Shown one piece after another: positions 46,723-58,999 of a DNA stretch of 64,000 nt. Every line of letters starts with the position of its first letter. Position 1 is the stretch's first letter. A program made the translations under genes and the position numbers. The notes under the pieces were generated by a model. That model was not told the DNA's origin. It saw only the letters and a list, made by a program, of their open reading frames with translations, and ran no database searches. The stretch is from NCBI RefSeq assembly GCF_029962835.1, contig NC_080586.1, positions 70,433,001 to 70,497,000 of the forward strand, in the 5' to 3' direction. Source of the DNA: Magnolia sinica (taxonomy: Eukaryota; Streptophyta; Magnoliopsida; Magnoliales; Magnoliaceae).

Positions 46723-48641
46723 TTATCTTCATAAAACAATGTATTTTGTTTTGAAATTAATTACGAGTTTCCATGTGGAAGTACTTAAATATGTCAAACC
46801 ATGCAGAACAATTATATATCATGTAAACCCATGTCATGCGAGAAAAATCATCAATGAAAGTAACAAAGTACTGAAATTTATGTAAATTAGGAATCCGAAG
46901 GAGACCTAGATGTTAGAATGTACCAACTCAAATGGAGATCAACTTTAGGAAATATGTGGTAAGAAGGTTGGCTGACTGTGTTTGACCAATTGATAGGTTT
47001 TACAATTTATTAATTTAACATTAGACAAAAAAGTAACTAACTTGTGCAAAAAATCAAGAGAGGGATGGCCAAGATGGCCGTGCCACTATGAAGGAGTCAG
47101 AGAACCAATAGAGGAGAGTATAATCCACGCTTCTTAATTCAAACTAGTAGAGGCCAGTAGCTCATGCCCCCCACTAATCGTTGCCTTGATTTTAAGGTCT
47201 GAAAGACACAATAAGATGGAAATAAAGTGATGGAGCAATTCAATGATTTAGTAAGTTTGCTAATGAATATGAGATTCATTGGGAATTTGAGAACATATAA
47301 AATATAATGTAAAGCAAATTAAGCACTATGGGAGGCCGTCCCTTTGCCGAGGATGGAAGAAAGCGATCCATCGACCAAAGAAACTGGCAAACATGGAACT
47401 AAGGAATCTAGGGAAGAGAGTAGTGAAATGGTACTTGTCATGTGGTTTGTGGCCCTTGAATCAACCACCCATGGTGATGATCCAACTTATGCACCGGACG
47501 CATGACCTAATGTTGCAGTCTATCCCATATGTCCTTGGCCTTTTTTTTTTTTTTTTTTTTAACATCTCATTATGGTGGACTTGCTTTTCTACATTGTTGA
47601 AGAGCCAACTCATAACCCATAAGTCATCTTCTTTCCATTTCGATTGTACGAAAATTGTAATTGAGAAGGCTTAAGGCAAATAATCATTCACCCTATGCAG
47701 TTTGATAGATACAATTTGCAAATTCTCAGACTTACTTTCAGCACGGTTCTTCATAATCAATTTAACAACAACAAGGAACTAATCGGAGGCATGGAAATTA
47801 CTACGAAAACAACCAGCAGGCATCCACCCAATAAATTTCAGCAGAGGCCATAGTGGGCCGTAGATCAATAAATGTGAGGAATCAACAATCCTAATGCAGA
47901 GCGCAAATCTAGACGATGAATGATGATGATGAAGGGACCCAATTGGTCCTAGTTAAGTAATCAATCTGAGACGCCGATCGTCCACAAGGTCTAGATAATG
48001 ATTCTTCTAGTGATCGGACATAAGACAACAAAATGATGGATCCTCAATAGAGAAAAAAAAGTTGCCCAACTGAAGATCTGGAGCTTGGAGTTGCACTGAT
48101 AAGACAAGTCGTATCTAGGTAAAGATGGATGCTTGAGGATTAGGAGATACACCAACAATAGATGCAAACAAACAACGACAACGCACCTTCACGAAAAACA
48201 TTTCGGATCCAACAGATCATTGGAGAAGATGGAGACACAACTCGTCTCTTACGCCATTAATGGCAGTCACATGAGCAAAATCCAATTGGTTCTGCAAGTG
48301 GAAGAAAACAATGCAGCTTCCTTGAGTGATCAAAACGGCGATATGAAGTAGCAGTGAGATGATTATAGAGGATGAGGGAAGGTTCAATGGACTGGTCAGG
48401 GAAGGTTGAAATACTCTTTGATGCCGTGTGAACACTGAAATAACAATTAGTGTAATGCCCGGACAACATTGAAACTGGGGCAACGCTCAGTCCATTGACG
48501 GAAGAACTTGCAGCGTCTAGGGAGAGATGTTCTAGGGTTTGAAATGTCCCTCTCCTCACTTTTATTAATATAGAGGAGAATAACAAAGATGGGCCCAGGC
48601 CCACTAAACATTAGGCCCATACACAAAGAAACACTCCCTCC
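46486..48641 (-). mobile_element. Ty1/copia element B, inverted and 3'-truncated
   Basis: Reads on the minus strand: LTR (48641-48427), primer site CGGCATCAAAGAG (48426-48414), degraded gag and protease, then integrase ending abruptly at about 46486. It is the same family as copia A: both share TATTCTCCTCTATATTAA in the LTR and nearly identical integrase text (LTHMNVPK). RT, RNase H and 3' LTR are missing. A T20 run at 47541-47560 lies inside. Confidence 0.82.
48427..48641 (-). repeat. 5' LTR of copia B
   Basis: The reverse complement contains TTCTTTGTGTATGGGCC and ATTAATAAAAGTGAGGAGAG, matching the LTRs of copia A in inverted orientation. It ends GTGTTCACA before the primer site. The outer end near 48641 is approximate. 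Confidence 0.7.
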
Positions 48642-48644
48642 CGA

Positions 48645-50916
48645 TTCTCACATTGTTATGATCTTGCTCAGTATGTACTCAATAATCTCTCAGACCCAGC
48701 CACTTCCATGTCATTCCAATGTCGTTTGACCCTTGGAATAGAGCCATATCAGTGGAGAAAACTGGGTATTGCCTTCAATACTAAATTCACACACGGCATA
48801 TTTGTTGGGTCCACAGTAACAGGCTAGAAACCTGTTCGTTATATCTTCTTCCTCTTCTTTGGCCTGGGGCTTCATGCATGTGGGTTTATGTCCACCTTGG
48901 CCTACATCAGTTTGACATTCATCAAGATGCATCATACAGATTCAAAAGAAAACCACACAACTATGTGAATGGGCACGATTAAAGAAGCTCAAATAAGTAT
49001 CACCCATTTCCCAAATGAGTATCGCCCATTTCTTAGGCATGTTGAATAACATTAAAGCCTTGCAATTTAACAAATGCCTAAAGTTCCCTTGATTGTTGAC
49101 AATTTGACATATCCAAACTACCCAAACCAATATGGGAAAATTCTACCCTAAGGCGAACGAAGTACAGTTGTGGAGGGGCAGTTGCTAGGCAAACTGCCAA
49201 GCACGAAGCATACACACATGAAGGGTCATGCTCTAGTACTTTGTTGTGCAAAATAGCAAGGAACCCATCAATAAATGATTACCAACATGTTCACGCCCCT
49301 TGCTGCACGCACCTCAGCACAGCTATTGCATGCTACCCACAAATTGGAATTTGCAAACAATTGTTGTCTAGAACATGTAGTCCCAGACAAGCATAATGAG
49401 CATGAATAACTGAAATCCCTAACCATTAGACTGAAATAAAATGGAATTAGAAAATGTATGGTATGCATATCTAGCAGCCCAAATTACACACACCATTCGT
49501 AATCACAATGAATCCTGATTTTTAATTATTAATTTAATTTAATTTTTTCATATTTTCTTGGTAAAAGAAAATTCATTGAAGTTGATGGATGAGGAATAAC
49601 GAGGTAAAAGCATCTACATAGTGAAACATTAATGGGTTTAAAATATTTCTTTATATTAACGAGATGTAGAAAACATCTTATTTGATGGCATCTTTTTAGA
49701 ATCCTAGAATATCTTGATTTAGAAACAACAAAAACTGCAGATTGTAGGATTGAGTCAAAGAAGGCCTGAGTGGAAACATGGCAACAGTAATCAGGGAAGG
49801 AGCACTAATAGGCTTGTAAATAGGTTCTAGAGCAGGTGTGACACCTCAAGTAGAAGGCTCCTGTGACAAAAGTCTGCTATCGGGACAGAAAGGAATGGGT
49901 GAGAACCTAATAATGTGGGACACAATACTTGAATATTAGGCATCCACAAGGTGAATGCATTTGATTGACCCCAACAATCTGAGTGGCAATGGAGACTAGG
50001 AATCTAAACAAAGGGGTTTGGCAAGATCACATCATTGTAGAATGCGTCTATTGATCGGATGGAATGGGTTACATAACGAAACAAGAAGGTCCTCAGTTTG
50101 ACATTCCATTGATGCGTGCGATACCTCAGTTTGACCCTTGAGAAGGTCCTGCTTCTGAAAGGAAATATGGAAGAAGTGGGTAATTGGATGAACTGAAGTC
50201 TACGAAGCATTTATGACAAACAAATGATGAAGGCCATCCTCTTGTTGCAAGCAATTTTGAAGACTACTACATGACTAGATATAAGGCATGTGTGCCATCA
50301 AATGTTGTGAATTACGAGGTGGTAGAAGATGATCTTCAGCTTGGACCCTATCAATCTATGTTTGAAAACTCGAACTCGGTCACGTTCCATGAAGAGTAAA
50401 AAAATCGATTTTGTCACGACTTGGTTTATCCTCAACTCAACTTGACTCAATTTGACCTGACTCCACAAAGTTTGACTCAACTCGCCAAGGCTGTATATTC
50501 ATAAATATTAACTATTTTGTGATGGATTATTCAAAGGGAACCATAATGAAACAAAAGTGGATACAGGCCAAAGAACTCAACTCAATTATTTTTTATATTA
50601 AATATTAAATATTTCTGAGTTTTGGTGTTCAAGGGTAAAAAAAAGCTCAACTAAGTTGCTTGACTTGACTAAGACTTGATGGGTTCTAAAGTTGACTTAT
50701 CAAGTTTTATAAGTATGCATCACCTATTCCATCCATATAATCCTTAAAAAAAAAATCCATGTGGACAAAACTGTATTTTTTTTAAGAATGTGGTCAATAT
50801 TTTAGAATTAAGCCTTATTGACACAGTTTTGGATTTGGCAAGTTAGGAAAATGAATGTTAAAAAAAGACAAGGTAGGGAAAATGATAGACAAGGGCCAGC
50901 CATGGAAGAGGCGGCC
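48645..50916. other. Intron DNA without recognised features
   Basis: Mostly AT-rich. A GACTCAACTTGACTCAATTTG-type repeat lies near 50440-50480. No exon-like reading frame with DUF21 similarity was seen. Confidence 0.5.
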
Positions 50917-52144
50917 TGATGTAGGACATGAAAATTAAAAATGATATGTGAGATTTCAGGCTTAAGATCACGTTAGTTCAGAAACAATTACACAAATTTC
51001 ATATCCCACTTGAAAGTCCAAACATTCAATTAAGGAGAATCTATGTGGGTCCAAGCCTACACATGATAGGGCTGGATCAATAAAAATTATGAACCAAACG
51101 ATACTCAAAGATAAGAAATAATCATCCACACATGCATAGTAATCAGTCCCTAATCCAAGGGATTCAAAAATTCCAATTCGGGGAACCCTAAGGTAAGAAA
51201 AAGGGCATAAAATTGGAGATTTGAGTAATTTAGGGTTAGGTTTAGGGATTTTGGGTGAAAGCGGAGTGAAAGAGAGGAGAGAGACAAACCAGAGAAGTAC
51301 CGCACGCGCGGACAACAAAAATGGCCCAGACGCACGTGCGTATGATCCCGGCCACACGTGTGTGGGGCCCACTATTCAGAAAAAGGCCACCTTGGCCCTG
51401 GTCGGCCAGGGATGGACTCCAGAACTCCTAAATCTAAGCTCGATCCGATGTACGGTTTGTGCGTGGTGCTCCGCCGAAGTTTCTGCCCTCCTGTAGAGCA
51501 AGATTCTGAAATTCTGCTGTGGGGAGGAGAATTGCTGCAATATATGATTGATTCGAAGTGTAGATGATGGGGTGAGATGAGAAGAAGGGATGGTAGAAGA
51601 TGGGCAGTAGAGATGGCGATGGATGGGGGCAAATTGGGATAGATGTGGCTTCGCACCACGGTAGTTAACCCTTCGATGAAGGGAGGGCTTCGCACCCAAT
51701 TAGGTTTCGCAACTTAGTATAGAAAAACGCAGAATTTTTATTAATATTCAATGAATCAAAAGAACTACAAGGGGTGCCTATTTATAGAAAAACCTTATAC
51801 CCCAAAACTCGCGCTATGTGCGCAACCTATTACTTGGTGATGAAGTAAACTAAAATAAAAACCAAACAAAGAAATCTAAAGCGTTCATGCTGTTCTAAAT
51901 AATAACAACAAGCAAAACCTAAAATATGAAATCAATTCGACTAGTGGGCCACGATCATGAGATCCCATGGTGGGCTTTTCTTGATTGTCGGGTCCACTCT
52001 TTTGAATCAAAACTTTGTCTCCTAACTAGAAGACCCTCCCTGGACGTTGTCATTGATCCAGATCGACGGTGGGGTCCTCCTCCTTTTGGCGTACGTGCGT
52101 AGGGGGCGGCGTGCGTGCGCGTATGTGCGGTGATGTCCCCATCA
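50917..52144 (-). mobile_element. Gypsy solo LTR in intron 1 (antisense)
   Basis: On the plus strand it runs TGATGTAGGACATG to GATGTCCCCATCA, giving TGATG/CATCA terminal inverted repeats. It matches the LTRs of the gypsy element at 54153 throughout. Flanks CGGCC (50912-50916) and TGGCC (52145-52149) look like a 5-bp target duplication with one C-to-T change. With respect to the retroelement it reads on the minus strand; CTATAAATAGGC near 51776-51787 on that strand would be its TATA box. Open frames on both strands around 51220-51700 are LTR artefacts. Confidence 0.8.
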
Positions 52145-53202
52145 TGGCCTCCTACCGGGAAGGAGGGAAGGGAGGCAAGGTGAAGGAAGATTGGTGGAGA
52201 ACAGTGATGACCACAGAAATGTTAGGGGAAGCTTTGTTTGTCCACACACTCAAAGGGGCCTGGGGTTCCTATCATCTCCTAGGCGATTGATCATCCAAGT
52301 GGGCTGAATGATAAAATCAGTCAGCATTTGTTCTCGTTGTAGGTTGTTGTGTACCAGCGTCCAGTCAACGAGGCCAAGTCCTGTCATTCTTGTCTAGTTC
52401 TCCTATCTTGGAATTTGATATGCTAGCTGTAGTGTTGTCTTGCTATCTTTAAAAGGAATCTGCACCAGGCAGCTTGTTGCTAGTTTTTTTTTTTCCTTTG
52501 GCCTTTGAGCTGGTTAGAGAGCACAGGGTGAATATTGGAGGGACAAATGTGTGGTCCATCATTAGAAGCAGGTCCATCCGTCAATCACCCTTGTCATTTC
52601 CACAATTCTCTATTATTAGATTGAGATTTTTGGGGGAGAGATGATTAGATTGAGATACTTCTAATAATTTTTTCCTCTGTTTTTGCATGCTGATATGTGT
52701 AAATTACAATGTTTTGGTTGTAGGACTTTTGTTTTTTGTTTTCATTTTCTCCTTTACTACTGTTTGCAATCGTGGTACAATTGGACTTTGGTCTGTACCA
52801 CTTGATGTCCACCTGCGATGTGGTCTGCTTGGTGGTGTAAATTGATGATCCATCTCTGTTGGGCCCACCAGTGTATGGGAAACTTTATGAATATATGTCA
52901 AGCAATAATTATGCCCTTCCATAGACTTAGCAGTGTTCATACGCAGTACAACAAACATAAAAGCTAAAAACTTTGCAAACTTCTTTGATCTCTGTCAAGA
53001 ATTTTATTCATATCTTGATTCTTGTAGAACCATTAAATCGAACCCTATTCTGATCAATTTTTTAATTTGTATTTAAACTTATTGTGTGCTTGCATGTGAA
53101 ACTCACCATTAGTAGCTCCTCAAAATTGTATATATTGTTAAGCTTGTGATGGTATTTTGTTGCTTTGGGCATGATTTTCTTTTTATCAATTTACTTTTCC
53201 AG
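52145..53202. other. 3' part of intron 1
   Basis: No gene. The stretch 52730-52925 resembles 38890-39085 near the start of the same intron (TCCTTTACT.., GTACAAT, TGGGCCC..CAGTGTA..GGAACTTTAT). Confidence 0.5.
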
Positions 53203-53279
53203 CTACTATCCTTCCAGTCGTCCAAAAGCAGCACCAACTTCTTGTGACTTTGCTTCTTTGTAATGCTTGTTCAATGGAG
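53203..53279 (+). CDS. DUF21/CBS-domain (CNNM-like) membrane protein, exon 2
   Basis: A 77-nt exon after TTTTCCAG and before GTATGG. Joined to the last base of exon 1 it reads A-TILPVVQKQHQLLVTLLLC-NACSME in the phase set by the splice, which is the next conserved part of the DUF21 domain (plant relatives read AAAIFPVVQKQHQLLVTLLLCNA). It covers residues 78-103 and the start of the second transmembrane helix. The exon ends in phase 0. The following exon, expected to begin near -LPIYLDKLF-, is not found in the remaining 10.7 kb. Confidence 0.93.
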
Positions 53280-53280
53280 G

Positions 53281-54152
53281 TATGGTCTTAGCTAAAATTT
53301 CTTCTAATTAGCCATATTACTTTACCTTCCATTTATAAATTTAAATACCAGTTACACTATTAATGATATGAATGTTATTATATTTGTGTCCATGTATGCC
53401 CCCTCACTTCTGATATTGTTTTGTCACTAGTCAGTTTTGTAACCGTAGTTTGCAAACCAAGTGGGTCAACTTAGGACTTGCCTGAGTCAATTGGCTAGGT
53501 CATGGGTGATGGGCCAGGTAAATTGGTCGCGGACACCAGGCAGGCCATGACTTGTCCATTACTCACTCGGTCCTAGTTTCCAGGGTCAGTTCTTAATTCA
53601 GTTGACTCATCTTGGTTCTACTAAGTCAAGTGAGTTTGGAGGTAGATGAAAATGTTTAAAGGAATGAGCTTTTCATTCAGGGGTGGGGAAGAAAAACGTT
53701 GGTATTTGTGAGAAGATCGTCATGCAACCAACTTCGTATACACATTAGAATTATATCGAGCAAGTGAGTCGAGCAGAAGGGGCAATTTCTTTGGTTCGAG
53801 GGATAGAGTGATAGTCTCGAGGGAGGGAGGGAGAGAAGAGCATAGAGAGGTTGGGGAGGATTATTGGTGGGGGGGAGTGGGAGTAATGAAGCTTATGGGC
53901 GAGGGAGGTTGAGGAGTTGGAGGAAAGAAGGGGGTCAAGGTGGGGTGGGGCCGTGGGGGTCTAGGGGAAACTAAAGGAAAGGGAGTTGAGCAAGAGGGTT
54001 TTGGTGGTGAGGGTCGGGGAAGGGTGTGGAAGGGAGGATAGGAGAGAGTACGAGCAAAGGGGGGAGAAAGGAGACAAAAGAAGGGCAATGGTATAAGGTC
54101 GAGAAGAAGAAAAAGAAGTCGAGCTGGAAAGGAAGATCTGCAATGGGGCAAT
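53281..54152. other. Intron DNA, G-rich purine tract at its right end
   Basis: No gene. 53815-54120 is strongly purine-biased (GGGAGGGAGGGAGAGAAGAG and similar); the proline/serine-rich minus-strand frames there are a by-product of this composition. Confidence 0.6.
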
Positions 54153-55366
54153 TGATGCAGGACATGGAAAATAAACATGTTATGCAAGATTTCAGGCGTT
54201 AGATTATACCAAGTTTAGAAACAATCATAGAAAATTCCACATCCCACAGAAAAGCTCAAATATTCAACAAGGGGAATTGGCACGGATCCAGGCCTATACG
54301 GGCTAGGACTGGATCAGTAAAATTATGAACCAAACGACACTCAATGATAAGTAATAATCAACCACAAATGCAAAGAAGTTGGTCCCTAACCTAAGGGATT
54401 TATCAATTTCAATCCAAGGAACCCTAGGGTGGAAAAAAGGTGCAAACAAATTAGGGAAAACACAATCTAGGGCTAGGGTTCATGAAAAACAGATATGAGG
54501 GAATAAAAGAGGATGAAACCTAATCCAAAAGATGACCCCATGTGTGGACAGTGGGCCTGGCGCGTTTGCACGTGCGCAGGTACCTAGCCGCATGTGCGAG
54601 TGGGCGTCGATTCCAAAAAATGTCTCCTTGGCCCTGGTCAGCCAAGGGTATGCTCCAAAACCCCGAAGTTTCGGGTCGATCCGGGCTATGGCCTGTGCGT
54701 GGTGCTCTGTTGAAGTTTTAGCCCTCCTGCAGGGCCGAAATCTGGAATTCTTCTACAAAGAAGAAATCTACTGCAACCAAAGACGAATTTGAAGTACGAA
54801 TGATGGTGGAAGATGAAAAGAGAGATGAGGGAGGATGGGGGTGAGTCGGGATTGATGTGGCTTTGCACCACGATAGTTAGTCCTTTGAAAAGGGAGGGCT
54901 TCGCACCCACTTGAATTCTCCCACAACTCACGAAGAGAGTAGAAAAATAAAGCAGGAATTTTTATTAAGCTTGAATGAAATCAAAACAACTACAAGGGGT
55001 GCCTATTTATAGAAAAACCCTATACCCCAGAACTCGCGCCATGTGCGCAACCTATTACTTGGCGATGAAGTAAACCAAAATAAAAACCAATCAAAGAAAT
55101 CTAAAGCGTTCATGATATTCTAAATAACATAAATAAGTAAAACCTAAAATATGATTTAAATCTGACTAGTGGGCCACGATCATGAGATCCCCTAATGGGC
55201 TTTTCTTAACTATCGGGCTCACTTTGACAAACCAAAATTGTCTTCTAGCTAGTAGGCCCTCCTTGGACATCGTCATTCATCTAGATCGATGGTGGGGCCC
55301 TTCGTCTTCGTGCATACGTCCATAGGGGGCGGCGTGCATGTGCGTGCACGTGGGATGTCCCCATCA
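54153..55366 (-). repeat. 3' LTR of gypsy element
   Basis: A 1214-bp LTR with ends TGATGCAGGAC and GTCCCCATCA (plus strand). A TATA-like CTATAAATAGGC is at about 55002-55013 on the minus strand. The adjacent polypurine tract (ACCGGGGAGAGT, minus strand) is at 55367-55378. Confidence 0.85.
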
Positions 55367-56095
55367 ACTCTCCCCGGTTGTGAAAATTTCGCCACTGGTG
55401 AAACAAAACTCCCGAACCGCTCTAAGATGTCAGGATCAAGTTTCTGAAGCTCCTCCTCAGTGAGCAACGTGCTGTCGAAAGTTGGGTGTGACTTCCATTC
55501 TAATCAGGTACTTCTGAAACCCGCCGTCCGACGTTGAAACTATCTGATGGTCCAGGATATCCTCTATTTCCTCTCTGGGCGTGGGAAGGTTAGGTAAGGG
55601 AGGTAGAAGCTGGGAAGAAAAGTTGGGAAGAAGCCATGTATCAAAGGACTGGTCTGGGGAAACAGGATGGGTGGGCGAAGAGCCGAACAAAGTAGTAGTG
55701 GTCCCCCGAAAAGCAACTAGATCTTCCATGTTGAATGTGGAACTAATTCCCATGGAAGGTGGAAGATCTACCACATACGCATTGAGACCGTTTCGTTTTA
55801 TAATTTTGAAGGGTTCAGCGCTACGCGCGTGCAATTTACGAACAGCTCCCTGAGGATACCGCTCGGGCCTAATGCGGACCATCACAGAGTCCCCTATATT
55901 GAATTCCTTGAAATGTTTATGCTGGTCTGCAGAAAATTTGTAATGTTCATTACTAGTAATAATCTTTTGCCTGATTTCTTGATGCAATGAATGGATGTGA
56001 TGCGCAAAAGACTCTGCAGACTCTGATGGCTTATGGGACAGACATAGGGACAAGATCAGTAGGCTTCCTAGGCTTATAACCAGTAACAACGTCAA
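55273..56095 (-). pseudogene. Gypsy integrase C-terminus and chromodomain-like end
   Basis: The frame 56095-55457 has the integrase C-terminal GDSVMVRIRPERYPQG..KLHARSAEPFKI and EDILDHQIVSTSDGGFQKYLI, the start of a chromodomain. The rest of that domain (WKSHPTFDSTLLTEEELQKL, then DPDILERF) lies in another frame, so a frameshift splits it at about 55500. The conserved W of the chromodomain is lost in the first frame and present in the second. Confidence 0.82.
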
Positions 56096-57122
56096 AAGGA
56101 CTTAGACCTGTGGACCTATTGACAGAACTATTGAATGCAAATTCGGCTATGGGTAGTACGGCGTCCCATGTCCTGGTGTGTTCCCCCACTAAACATCTGA
56201 GCAAACTCCGTAGGCTCCTATTAACTACCTCAGTTTGACCATCGGTCTGAGGGTGGTAGGCAGAAGAAAATCGGAGCCTAGTATTCATCATGTGTCATAG
56301 TGTCTTCCAAAAGAAACTCATGAATCGCATGTCACGGTTAGACACTATGGTTTTAGGTAGCCCATGCAGTTTGACGACCTCACTAAAGAACAGCTTGGCA
56401 ACATGAGATGCATCGAAGGTCTTAGAACAAGGAATGAAGTGGACCATTTTAGAGAAACCGTCCATGACAACAAATATGGAATCGTGTTTCCGAATAGGCT
56501 TGGGGAGTCCAAGCACGAAGTCCATACTGATGTCCTGCCAAGGGATGAATGGTACTGGCAAAGGTGTATATAATCCTGTATTTTGTTTCTTTTGTTTTGC
56601 CAGTTGACAAGTATGACATTGCCCTATAATTTTAGCCACGTCTCGCTTGAGGCTTGACCAATGAAACTTATCCTCAACTAGGGCAATGGTCTTGTCTCGA
56701 CTGAAATGACCCGCGATCCCTTCCGAATGTAACTCCCAGACAAGAAAATCGTGGAGAGAGGTACGTGGTATGCATAGATGGTCACTCCTAAACAAGTATC
56801 CGTCTAAAATCAGGTATTCACTGCTAGCTCTTGACGGACTTTCTAACAACGACACGTACGTAACTCCAAAATCTAGACACTCAGAATATTCTTCCTTGAT
56901 GCGCTCGAGGCTCGTAACTTCGACACTCATGGAGTTGAGTAATGCGACTCGATGACTCAACGTGTCGGCAAGCTTATTCTCTACACTGGCCTTGTGCTTA
57001 AGCACAAAAGTATACTCTTGAAGAAATTGGACCCATTTGGCATGCCTAGGGTTTAATTTCTTCTGAGAGTTTAGATATCTCAAGGCCTTATGATCTGAGA
57101 ATAAGACGAATTTTTGTGGCAA
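56031..57122 (-). pseudogene. Gypsy RNase H end and integrase core
   Basis: The long frame 57122-56295 starts at the RNase H (FVLFSDHKALRYLNSQKKLN), then the zinc-binding region (HSEGIAGHFSRDKT..CHTCQLAKQK) and DISMDFVLGLP (first Asp). At the second catalytic position the family motif SDRD reads SNRD, so that Asp seems changed to Asn. A stop follows near 56295. The next frame (56291-56031) has YHPQTDGQTEVVNRSLRSLL with the catalytic Glu. Confidence 0.88.
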
Positions 57123-57134
57123 TAGGTAGTGACG

Positions 57135-57617
57135 TCAATGGTGCACCGCATAGAATTCCTTGTCATAGGTGGAATATCTTTGTTTCGCCTCATTCAATTT
57201 CTCACTGAAAAAGGCGACAGGGTGCCCTTCTTGACTAAGTACTCCTATGCCGACTCCTAACGCGTCACATGCGACTTCAAAAGCTTTTGAAAAATCCGGA
57301 AGTCGCGTGACTGGAGCTTCGGTCATCTTGACCTTTATCTCCTGAAAGGCCTTCGAGGCTACCTTTGTCCATTGGAATTCTCCTTTCTTTATGCAATCTG
57401 TGATGGGAGCCATAATGGAACTGAAACCTCGAATGAATCGCCTATAGAAGGCCAAGTCGTAAAAGCTGCGCACCTCATGAATATTGCGGGGTTCAGGCCA
57501 ATTGATGATGACCTTGACCTTCTCGGGATCCGCCGATACGCCCTCAGTTGACACAATAAAACCTACGAAGATCACGCTACTGGACAAAAACGCGCACTTC
57601 TTTAGGTTGACGTACAA
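57135..57617 (-). pseudogene. Gypsy RT thumb and RNase H start
   Basis: Includes [56 protein letters not shown] (RNase H Asp) and [21 protein letters not shown]. It ends in a stop where relatives have Trp (VHH-W-RHYLLPQ), a TGG to TGA change. The same protein continues on the other side. Confidence 0.88.
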
Positions 57618-57619
57618 CT

Positions 57620-58529
57620 TCTCGGCCCTAAGGATCCCACAAACCTGCCTCAGTGGTTGAGGTGTTGCTCCTTGGTCATGCTATAAATCAAGATATCATC
57701 AAAATATATGACCAGGAACTTTCCCATGAAGGGCCTCAACACTTGCGTCATCACACGCATGAAAGTGCTTGGGGCATTAGTTAACCCAAAAGGCATAACT
57801 AGCCACTCGTATGGCCCATCCTTCGTCTTGAAGACCGTCTTTCACTCATCACCCGGGCGTACACGGATTTGGTGATAATTACTTTTGAGGTCAATTTTTG
57901 AGAAGATAGTAGCATTGGCCATCATATCCAACTTGTCATCAAGACGCGGTATGGGGAACTGATACTTGACCGTGATTTTTGTTGATGGCTCTACTATCAA
58001 CACACATCATCCATGTGTCATCCTTCTTAGGTGTAAGAAGGGCGGGCATGGCACACGGGCTCATGCTCTCTTGAATGAAACCCTTCTCTAGGAGCTCATC
58101 AATCTGCTTCTTCAACTCAGCGTGCTCCTTTGGGTTTATTCTGTAATGCAGGAGGTTTGGTGGAGTCGCCCCAGGGATTAAATCGATGGCGTGTTGTATA
58201 TACCTCATAGGGGGAAGCTCATTCGGTAGATCATCAGAGAAGATATCACGAAACTCATGTACTACCTGAATGGCTTCGGTAGGTAACTCTACGCTAGCCT
58301 CTGGTACACTCTCCCTAGCCGCAAGGGTGTATACCATTGCGTCTGCCTCCGTCTCTTGCTCAAAGTCTTTGGCATTTAGAATATGGAGCGGTTTGGACTT
58401 GGACTTCGATTCCTTTGCTTCTTTCGAGCCGCTCACACCACTTTGTGTGGTGGACTCCTTTCCAGTCATACTCTTGGGTGGCAGAGAGTTTAGCTTGATC
58501 TTCTTGCCCTCAAACCAGAATGTACACAC
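57620..58529 (-). pseudogene. Gypsy protease/RT region with YFDD
   Basis: The frame 58529-57939 contains RDIFSDDLPNELPPMRYIQH, ELLEKGFIQESMSPCAMPAL and [11 protein letters not shown] (RT fingers). After a frameshift the palm continues to about 57680 with [16 protein letters not shown] and [12 protein letters not shown]. The catalytic YFDD is intact on the DNA. Another frameshift follows before 57617. Confidence 0.87.
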
Positions 58530-58697
58530 ATTTGAACGACCAAATATGGTGACATCCCTATCGTAGAGTCATGTTCTGCCCAGAATAATATGGCCAACAT
58601 CAATAGGAACAACATCATACCAAAATGTGTCTTTATAAGATCCAAACTAAATAGGAACAAGACAACGGTGTGATACTGGAATGGAGGTTTTGTTAAC

Positions 58698-58925
58698 CTA
58701 GGAAACTCTATAGGGTTGAGGATGAGCTTCCAGCTTCAAGCCCAAATGGCTTGCAGTGCTTGTCGATGCCTCGTTGGCACAACTACCACTATCTACGATC
58801 AATTTAAAACTCTTTTCTCCACATTTTGCATAAGTGTAGAAGATCGTGTTGCGGCGCCAGTCATCAGTGTTCTTGGCATGAGCCAAAGCGCAACGCACAA
58901 TTGCGAGGGTTGCAGACTCTTGCAC
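58698..58925 (-). pseudogene. Gypsy protease remnant
   Basis: The frame contains KCGEKSFKLIVDSGSCANEA, the chromovirus-type aspartic protease motif (L-VDSGS--N). The catalytic DSG is kept. The frame is short and isolated by stops. Confidence 0.75.
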
Positions 58926-58999
58926 TCCCTCTTCTTCATCACTAGGGGTCTCTATGGGCTTATATTCTTTTTCTTTACTGTCACTCTCCTAGGGCACTA

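Larger units (their letters stand above)
38814..53202 (+). other. Intron 1 of DUF21 gene (14.4 kb)
   Basis: Begins GTTTTTTT with a long T run and ends TTACTTTTCCAG. The phase is 1: the split codon G|CT gives Ala. It contains a Harbinger-like MITE, an hAT-like foldback, two copia elements in opposite orientation, and a gypsy solo LTR. Unannotated parts (38835-39430, 48645-50916, 52145-53202) show no further genes. Confidence 0.9.

Noticed and set aside
51221..51699. Overlapping frames on both strands near 51.2-51.7 kb
   Set aside because: They lie in a gypsy solo LTR and the related LTRs at 54.5 and 60.7 kb do not keep the frames.
53861..54187. Proline-rich protein on the minus strand
   Set aside because: Three overlapping frames all open because the DNA is purine-biased; low-complexity only.
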